From Arabidopsis thaliana (Eukaryota; Streptophyta; Magnoliopsida; Brassicales; Brassicaceae), in NCBI RefSeq assembly GCF_000001735.4, contig NC_003076.8:1054001-1118000 (forward strand): a DNA stretch of 64,000 bases, in the 5' to 3' direction. Under the pieces are notes generated by a model. The model ran no database searches. It saw only the letters and a list, made by a program, of their open reading frames with translations, and was not told the DNA's origin. Positions 56,757 through 64,000 of the stretch are shown in pieces. Numbering within the stretch: position 1 is the stretch's first letter; the number at the start of each line of letters is the position of its first letter. The translations under genes and the position numbers were made by a program.

Positions 56757-59700
56757 TCATCCTGCTAAGAAATCGTCATAGTGGTCATCATCGCTATCGA
56801 TATTGTTAGCAGCGGAAGACTTAAGCAATCTCATGCGTTTGATGAGGAAAACATTGTAGTAGTAACTGAGCAGATCCTTCTTACTTTTTTGGGGGAAGGC
56901 ATTAGAAGCAAATTCCCAAAATCCATCACTACTTGACAAAGGATTCTTTTTCACAAGAGCTTCAAACCTTCGCTCTTCTTTGGCCGTCCACGACTTTAAC
57001 ACTATTTCTTCACCCATTTGATCAAATTCCCATGTAGAGAAAGCACGGTTAATTTCCTTTTCCAAAAGCTCCTGTGCTTCTTTCTTGTGTCGTTTTATGC
57101 AATTGGTTGACCTCGGAGAAGCACAAGAACAAGAGTCGGATCTTCCTTCGCCAACTTTTTTGGAGTGAACTGTCTTCTTTAGGCTATATGTTGGCCAAAC
57201 ACCAGTTCCAAGCCATCTTAGAGTATTGGAATCTCCAGGGCTACCGTAGAATTTTCCCTTCTTGGTAGGGGCAATCCAAACCGGTATTTCAGCTTGGAAC
57301 CTTGGACCGATCGGGATAGCTGGTCTTGTTTTATTGGACCCATGGGTTATTACATCTTTGGACGTCTTGTTGCTAACATCTTTATTGGACCCATGGGTTA
57401 CATCTTTGGGAGTCTTGTTGCTAACATCTTTAGGGCTTGGTGAGTTTGCATCATCAGCAGATTGTCGTGAAGAAAAACAGAGATGCGAGGACGAAACAGA
57501 AGACTTGGGTTTCTTGCTTTTCTTCTCAAAACTTGAACCACTAGTATTCTCTGAAGACTCTCCTGGAGCTGTAGAGACTGCATCATCACTCCAAGGCTGT
57601 TCCCATGTCCTTTTGTTCTGGCAAGAGATAAAGATACCTGTCAGAGCCACCCAGACAATGTCTTTTGGCTGGTAAAGAGGACTCTTTGGCACTGGCATGC
57701 CATAAGGAGTCACCAGTTTCTGTTTTCGTCCAATCTTTTACATGATTTTCTGACAAACTCTTGCGAGCTGTCCCAACTCTACTTAAATAAAGTGTATAAA
57801 ATCCAAAAGTATGGTTGTTTTCAAGCATCCACACGCTTGGAGACATAAAAGCGCTGCCTTATTGCCTAGATATAAACTAAATCTATAGTCAAAGAATGTA
57901 TTACCTTGAAACACCTGTCAGAGTCGTGTTTTGCAGCACCACCAGAAGAAACTCCTCTACCTATAAAAGTTTCTGGAGGCATTGGGAAAGAGTTTTAATT
58001 AAAACTATCTTGTTTTCTTTTTCTACTTCTCATAATAAATGTACGAGATCGAATCTCTAGCCACTATATTATAGAGTAACTTCAACGTTTTATTCAGAGT
58101 TTTTTATTGGCACCGTGTATATGGTTCGTGTTGGCCATAGGGAAATACTCGTGGTGGTGACTAGGCTCCAAGAGGAGTTTCCTACAAGTCCACCACGGGT
58201 AAACCACTGGCTCAAAGACCCAGTGATGATATGGTTCAAGAATATTGTTTACACCTGTGGGGAAAAACAACGGACTATCTGAATTTACAGCATAGCCGCC
58301 GGTTTCTCCTACCACACGACTAACACATGCAGTTTTTTTTATCATGTTATATGTACCAATATTTAATCAAATAGAGCTCCTTTTCTGACTTAAGTTCAAA
58401 AGACATACCAGATGTTTCAGAAGAAGAGTTGGTCAGTTTCATAGGAATGGACTCAATGGCACACACCATTGCTACACTTTCTGAACTATACACATCCCTT
58501 GCCCTCTTGACAGCCAAATCAGTCTAAAAAGAGAAAGAGTCGCCATGTATATTTTCGTGTTCATTAAATTGAAAGTAAGAAAGCAACATGTAGAACACAA
58601 CAGTGTAAATGAAGATACAGCAGTATCAATAGGTATAGAAACAGCATACCTTGTAAGCGTTATAGGATTTGGACATAATGCTCTCGAATACATCTGGATG
58701 CAATTCAAAAGACTCCATTAAGCACTCCTGGACTGATTGGTCAACAATTTCCCTGACATTTGGATTTCCTAATCTCTTCTTGCAGATATTAAGAGAGAAA
58801 ATATCAGTGCAAATAATCGAAGAAAGTGGGAAAATATCACTGCTTGCAAACAGATAAGAATGCCAAAGAGGAGGATTAACAATCACTATGATCTTGTGTA
58901 CCTGTGTTTGACCTTCAAACTCAGGTTTTGGAACAATGACTGAGACAATGCAAGTCAGTCCTTCCATAACATGCTCCTCAGTAAAGATAATATCCTTGTC
59001 CTGGACAGAATCAACAACAATAAATTTCACCATCAGTTATACAAAACACTGGAAACGCCTCCCTGACACTGGTAACATTAAATGCCCAAACGGGAAAGAA
59101 AGCTGTAAACTCTTCTATTGTTAGGTGCTGAAATTTTTTACAGCAAAGTCTACTATGCTGCAGATATGAAACTATTCAAATTCGGTTCAGTCTGTGAAGA
59201 GTGGGGTATATTGGCAAATTGAATGCAGCTTTTCGTGAAAATATGATGCATGGCAAAAAATGTTCGAAACCTCATATATAGCGAAATAAAAAGCGTTTCA
59301 TAGACAAAACTTGGTCAGTGATGTCGACTGGTCTTATACCTCAACAAGCTTCGACTTCTCCACAAGGCTGTTCAGAGTTCTTGTTATTGACGCTTTCACA
59401 CCATCTATGTATGTTCCACCATCCATGGTGCGGATGCCATTGGCGTATCCCAGAATTTTGTTTGAATATCCATCTACGCACCTGGTACAACAACAAGACA
59501 ACAAAACTGGGATCAGATCAATAGAATTTTGTTCAGAGTAACTACAACATCCACATACATAAACATACAATAGTACAAAAAGGGCCATACCATTGAAGCG
59601 CAATGTTTATGGTGGTACCATTTATCTCTTTTCTAAATCCCAGCACATCGTGAAGCGGTTTCTGAAGAGGTGCAGTCAGTTTGTATTTTTCAAAATAACA

Positions 59701-60112
59701 GATAGCTTGAAGTTATGTAAGGAAGAAAACTAATGATACTGCCGCATTGCATTTTGGCATCGTCCGACATACAAAAGCTTGACAGGCTTGCTACAACCAA
59801 AATAAAATAGTTGTGGAGGCAAACTCTCACCTTATCAGCATTTAGCCAAGTAACAAATTCACTTAAGCCTTTAGCATACAAATATTCTTTATTCGGATCA
59901 TTATCCTCCATTTCCAAAGAAACTGTAATCTGCACACGCTGTAAAATATAGACCACTCAGTAAAGCAATCTCTGTCCCATTCAAAAGAATCATCATGAAC
60001 ATACAAAAACCAAACCCTTGAAAAATTCAAACAAACATAAGAATTGATTTGATGATCTTACCAGTTTAATATCTTGCAGTGGTGATACCCTCTTCACAGT
60101 TCCACTGTACAT
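56757..60112 (-). CDS. GYRB3: Chimeric GyrB-transducer / SANT-like protein (GYRB3)
   Basis: Ten exons: 60112-60062, 59938-59831, 59661-59591, 59481-59340, 59000-58902, 58778-58650, 58523-58409, 58254-58114, 57960-57905, 57719-56757; 624 aa in frame (577 if the poorly conserved eighth exon is skipped, also in frame). Residues about 18-230 match the transducer part of plastid/mitochondrial gyrase B ([72 protein letters not shown]). The GHKL ATP site and the TOPRIM domain are missing, so it cannot be a gyrase subunit. The C-terminal exon ([24 protein letters not shown], then [14 protein letters not shown]) is a plant ELM2/SANT-like chromatin module. I recall published work saying it is not a gyrase. 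Exon 1 is shared with the neighbour at 53582-53629. Confidence 0.85.
57326..57440 (-). repeat. In-frame tandem repeat inside the last GYRB3 exon
   Basis: The encoded protein has adjacent related units: [16 protein letters not shown], then [17 protein letters not shown], then a partial NKTRP. At DNA level gacccatgggtta and gttgctaacatcttt recur. This hydrophilic linker precedes the [11 protein letters not shown] block; its copy number is likely to vary between accessions. Confidence 0.8.
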
Positions 60113-61500
60113 TGCTGAAACTTACGAAACAGATGTTTGTTCCTGGCAGGAAGAAGAAGCAGTAGAATAAGGTTGAGACACAAAAACATAAAAAAAAGTA
60201 TGTAACACGAACAAGAACAGAACCACAAAACAATTATACTCCATTACATCAATCAGACAAGAAATGCAATGCAAGACAACCCTGACACCAAAGATGATGC
60301 AGAAACAACAACATCCAGATGAAGCAATTAATGAGTAAAACCAGCAACAAGAACCCGGTTACTAGTAATGTCTTTAGGTTAGAACACAGTTACTAGTAAC
60401 GTCTTTAGGTTACTAAATATGTATAAAAAGCATCTGATAATCAATCATTTGGCGAAAATCAGGTAAAATAAAACTCCAGATCATCAAAAACTCGGTGATA
60501 GAAAGAATGAAATTGAAACCAGTCATGTTGATTTTCTGGGGAAAACAAAATCAAAATCACAACCAAAAATGTATAGACAAACAGAACCAATTCAAAATTG
60601 AATTCTGAAAATGGATCAAAATCGATTTCTAACAAAGAGCAGAACGACAAATTCGTTATTTAGACAAAACTAAGAGAAAAATTACGAGAGACCCTATCGG
60701 TATCATCATAAGCTCCTTAATCGAATCCGGAGTATACGCGAGAAAATCTCAAAATCGTTAGAGAGAGAGAATTTTAGAAAAGAAAAGAAAAAATCTAACC
60801 TTACTTTTTTAAGAACCATCAGCGATAATCATCACTCTTATGAATTAAAGGGTGTGTCCATTTCCCAGAAAATTTATGAAACAGTCAGTTATTTATACGG
60901 AGAAACATTGAATATATGAGGACCACATAACCAAAAACTCTGAACGATTATAAAAAAAAAAACTCATTTTACAAAATGTTTTGTATTGCATCAAAATATA
61001 GATTCAAAAATTCTAAATATTCATTTGGAAAAATATACAATTTTAACTTTATACTCATCGTAAAACCTTATATATATATATAAACTTATAAACAATTATT
61101 ACCGACTTGGAGAAAATATTGTTAAGATCTAAGAAATATTCTAGGTTTGATGAATATTAGAAAATCATGATCTCCTAGTGAATGTTTTCTATGGATTATC
61201 TAATAAAAAGGATTTATTCATAATTATCTTTACTTAAAATATTAATCTATTAATGCTTAATTGCCAAAAAATTAATGTCATATTTGTTACACAAGAAGGA
61301 AAATCCTCTATTATCAGAGTTTTTCTAAAAAACTTATGGAAGAAAGAATAAGTGGGGTAAAAAAATCATAAAGGAAATTCTTAAATTGTGAGAAACCATG
61401 GAAATCAAAGAGCATATGAATGATCCTAAAAAAAGCATGTAAAAAACTATATGCAGATGAAAAACAAACAATAAAGAGTGTTATTGTGTCAATGTATTAT
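60113..61500. other. GYRB3 leader and AT-rich upstream DNA
   Basis: An acceptor (tgccag, about 60150) just before the ATG implies a leader intron; leader sequence may start near 60830. A 25-bp imperfect direct repeat (gttactagtaaNgtctttaggtta-like) lies at about 60356-60415. Beyond that no gene is seen. Confidence 0.4.
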
Positions 61501-61681
61501 GGCCATGAATGGTGACATAGACCACACCCAAAACCGCACTGCAACAGTGCTGTAACAGTATCAAAATCTCTACATATACATATGTATCCATGTATTTCCG
61601 TTATTATTTGAACCGCACCGCACTTCTCCCGTACCGCAAAACGCAGTCACCATTCGGACATATGAATAGAATAAAAGGGAC

Positions 61682-61830
61682 TTTTTTTTTACCGCAAAAA
61701 CATCATACTCTATTAAGCTTGTTCGAATAGGTTGGCCTCATGAGCCAACCACTCCGGAACAAAAGGGCTTACATGTGAAAAAAGTTCATCTCTGTTTCGT
61801 GCGCTCTTAGCGAGACAGTCAGCCCGGACA
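61682..61830 (-). mobile_element. 5'-truncated LINE tail with RNase H-like codons and poly-A
   Basis: On the minus strand, codons from about 61830 read VRADCLAKSARNRDELF, then FVPEWLAHEANLF and a stop, the typical C-terminal end of the RNase H-like domain encoded by plant non-LTR retrotransposons (LADCLAKxAR type). About 35 bases after the stop comes a run of ten A (61682-61691), a LINE 3' end. Only about 150 bp remain, so it is a dead insertion or a mis-primed fragment. No target-site duplication was identified. Confidence 0.7.
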
Positions 61831-62017
61831 TTACATAAAAATTATTGGATTCAATTGAACTCAGTCTAGCTCTACCACTTTCGATAACAAGTTATGACAA
61901 AATTTAAACACATGAAACAATCCAACAATTGATTTTGACATACAAGTTCATGAACTTTGACATTAACAATGGTAATCTATGTTGAAATATATAGCTACAC
62001 AAAGAATTTATACATAC

Positions 62018-62139
62018 CTTGTGATTTTTCACTAGAAATAAGAACAATCTTCTAAAGATGAGTTAGTGTTGCTTTGATGTCTCTTCTCTGAGTTATGGGT
62101 AGGTAGAGGATAGTTTATGTGTGGGGATGGCATTTATAG
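62018..62139 (-). promoter_or_regulatory. Promoter-like module with TATA box and leader-exon donor, no gene attached
   Basis: On the minus strand, TATAAAT at 62133-62139 is followed by about 90 bp without an ATG, ending in a strong 5' splice site (CACAAG/GTATGT, exon end 62018). That is the structure of a non-coding first exon. Downstream in this direction lie only the LINE tail and AT-rich DNA, so a non-coding RNA, a lost gene or chance are all possible. Confidence 0.3.
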
Positions 62140-62149
62140 TGAAGATCTT

Positions 62150-64000
62150 AAAACCCTAAACAGGGTTAGGTTTCCTTGTTAAGTTTGTTCACGGTAATAT
62201 AAAACGCATGTGAGCCTGTATACCAGGCCCACAAGATAACATATAAAAAAAATTTCAAGAGCCTCATCGATAGGCCTCTTATCAGCATGACAAGGATAAT
62301 TCTGCAAAAAAAAAAAAACTTGTTGTCACTGGATAGAGACTAAATATAATATTTTACTAACAAATTTTTATTGAAAATAACTACAGAATATTATTTATAA
62401 ATGATTTAATTTAATGAAACTAGAACTCTTTAAATTATTAGAAACTAGTGTTGAAGCCATTTGTCCTAGTGATAAGGGTTTAACAGAGAATATAGGATAA
62501 TTGAATTTAAAAGAATTAAAATGAACAAAAAATAAAAGATTTTAATGTATTTGACAAATTCTATCCAATCACACCATAAAAGGTGGGATTTGTTTGTTTT
62601 TATCTTTGATTTCCTTTAAATTCTACTCAAGTCACATTGCCAATAAAACAATCTTAATATTGAGTAACAGTATAATTTAACATAATTCTAAAACCAACAA
62701 ATTGAATAACAGTAGAATTTAGTAAAATTCTAAAACCAATCAATTGAATAACACTAGATTTAAATAGAATTTCATATTCAATTAAAATCATATGTTCAAT
62801 AAACACACACACACCCCCACCCACCCCCTTAAAGAATTTTACTGGCGTTCGTTGTAATCTCGAATATTAGGGGTAAAAGTAAAACTGTCAATAGTTGGTA
62901 TGACGCAGAAAAAAAAAAAAAAAATCGTTAGTAAGAGATCTGAGTATTGAGGAGAGAACTGCGCATCATGAAATTGTTAGTGGAGTCTTTCGCCATAATT
63001 ACTGTTGTGTATGGGACCACACCAGACCAAGATGATAAACAGAGATTAAACTTTTTTTGAGTTTGAAAGTAAAAATTGTAAATCAATGTTAATGTTTTTT
63101 TTTTTTTTTTTTTGTCAAACTGTTAATGTTTTTTTAGTTCTCTTTATTTCTGCTTTGTTTGATACAAAGTTAGTTAGTTTTTAATGTTATTGGGCTAAAG
63201 ATATGGGCCTGGGACGATCTCTTCTTGTGTGCAAGCTTAAGAAAACAATTTATCAGGGAGATGGGAGGGAAATGAAAGAAGAGGAAAGAGCCGGCGAGAC
63301 TTCAGCCGCCGCCTGATCGTTCGAAGCAAGATATTGTGTGTTGTTGTTGTTGTGATTTATTCTCTCTGTGACTGTTTGTTTTGTTATGTTCTTCCTTCCG
63401 ATTCTACTAGACAAGTCGAAATCTGAAGTAGATGTTTGCTGCAACGGTATAGTTTTCTAACTTCTGTTTTGTTCAGTTTGACTATTCTCTGAGAAATCTC
63501 CATCGCGTGACAAAATAACTAAAGAAGTGGGCCTAAAAATTAGGACAATTATATATCTGTCAGCCTTTTAAAGCAAATTCGGACAATTATATTTTCGGGC
63601 CCAAAGGGTTAAATTAAAATGGGATCAGTGGGCCGGGCCTAAAATAGTTAGCTTTAGAAGAAAATTCCAACAGGGCAAATCTCGAATATCTCCTTCTCCA
63701 CCTCTTGAGGAGAAGCAAAATCTCATATCCACTAGGGACAATCAGAAATTTATGCAACATTATTAGAAGAATAAAAGTCAAACACCCAAAAATAAGTGAT
63801 TTTTTGGGCGTAAGATAGTTAAATAATTAGAATCCACAGTAGTAGCATCAAATGACCATATCTTGTATTATGTTTAGAGTTTTATTTTTATATTTTTAGT
63901 CAATGATCTGCTAGAGGTAATTTTGAATTTTGACAATTGCCCTAACCACGTTTTTTCCATTGTAGCAATAGATTTAATACAAAATATATTATGAATCAGG
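62150..64000. other. Intergenic to window end
   Basis: Contains two and a half copies of a about 55-bp motif (attgaataacagtagaattt-like, 62660-62770), a CA/C-rich simple repeat (62803-62826) and a poly-T run (63098-63114). Around 63240-63330 is a GC-richer island with a 14-codon plus-strand frame (MKEEERAGETSAAA, 63273 on) that could be the leader of a gene; a minus-strand 63-codon frame overlaps it. I cannot support a protein gene here. Confidence 0.4.

Noticed and set aside
62440-62500. A-box-like tgtcctagtgataaggg resembling a SINE head
   Set aside because: No B-box follows at the right distance.
63253-63444. 63-codon minus-strand ORF near the window end
   Set aside because: Starts on a non-ATG codon and is made of simple repeats (Asn, Ser runs); no family recognised.

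Overview
The window is a gene-dense plant nuclear chromosome segment: AT-rich intergenic DNA, short GT-AG introns and plant-only gene families. The gene order (ABCB29, cpSRP54, IQD12, SDP1, nMAT3, PMT7, GYRB3) matches what I remember of the upper arm of Arabidopsis thaliana chromosome 5, roughly At5g03905 to At5g04110. That assignment is from memory and was not searched. All exon boundaries were read by hand from splice consensus, reading frame and family homology. Several reconstructed protein lengths (634, 564, 825, 600 and 359 aa) agree with the lengths I recall.

Layout. 1-41: last codons of an IscA-like Fe-S protein (+). 313-3105: plastid ABC transporter ABCB29 (-). 4157-6043: two small intronless genes (+) encoding only the C-terminal domain of an F-box protein that lies complete at 26205-27068; a broken copy of the ABCB29 5' end sits between them, so a local segmental duplication made the pair. 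6265-9257: chloroplast SRP54 (-). 9670-10500: AT-rich tandem repeats. 11435-13860: a decayed Mutator-like element. 14333-15683: IQD12 (-). 17721-19001: F-box protein (-). 20205-21289: GDSL hydrolase (-) with a frameshift bypassed by a doubtful intron. 21957-23358: an acidic/RG-rich unknown protein (+). 25305-25732: a small hydrophilic protein (-). 26205-27068: F-box protein (-). 27980-32546: four-module calmodulin-binding protein PICBP (-), whose only intron starts with GC. 34462-34692: a small secreted-peptide candidate (-). 36346-39003: triacylglycerol lipase SDP1 (+). 39713-40095: double-domain defensin-like protein (+). 41146-41684: S1/SPH secreted protein (-). 42092-44364: mitochondrial maturase nMAT3 (+), disrupted between its RT and X domains. 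45271-47810: Golgi methyltransferase PMT7 (+). 48238-50192: short-chain dehydrogenase (+). 50815-51186: CYSTM protein (+). 51672-53629: plant-specific unknown protein (-). 56757-60112: chimeric GYRB3 (-). 60113-64000: a promoter-like module and a LINE tail, with no supported protein gene.

The genes are independent single units, not an operon. Shared themes are plastid biogenesis (ABCB29, cpSRP54), calmodulin binding (IQD12, PICBP), lipid or ester hydrolysis (SDP1, GDSL) and small secreted proteins (34462, 39713, 41146). The most striking observation is GYRB3. Its first coding exon resembles the first coding exon of its neighbour at 53582-53629, its middle is a GyrB transducer fragment and its tail is SANT-like, so it appears to have been assembled from local exon duplication plus two other sources. 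Second are the two reading-frame breaks (GDSL at about 21000; nMAT3 at about 43880) that can only be read through by using unusual introns.
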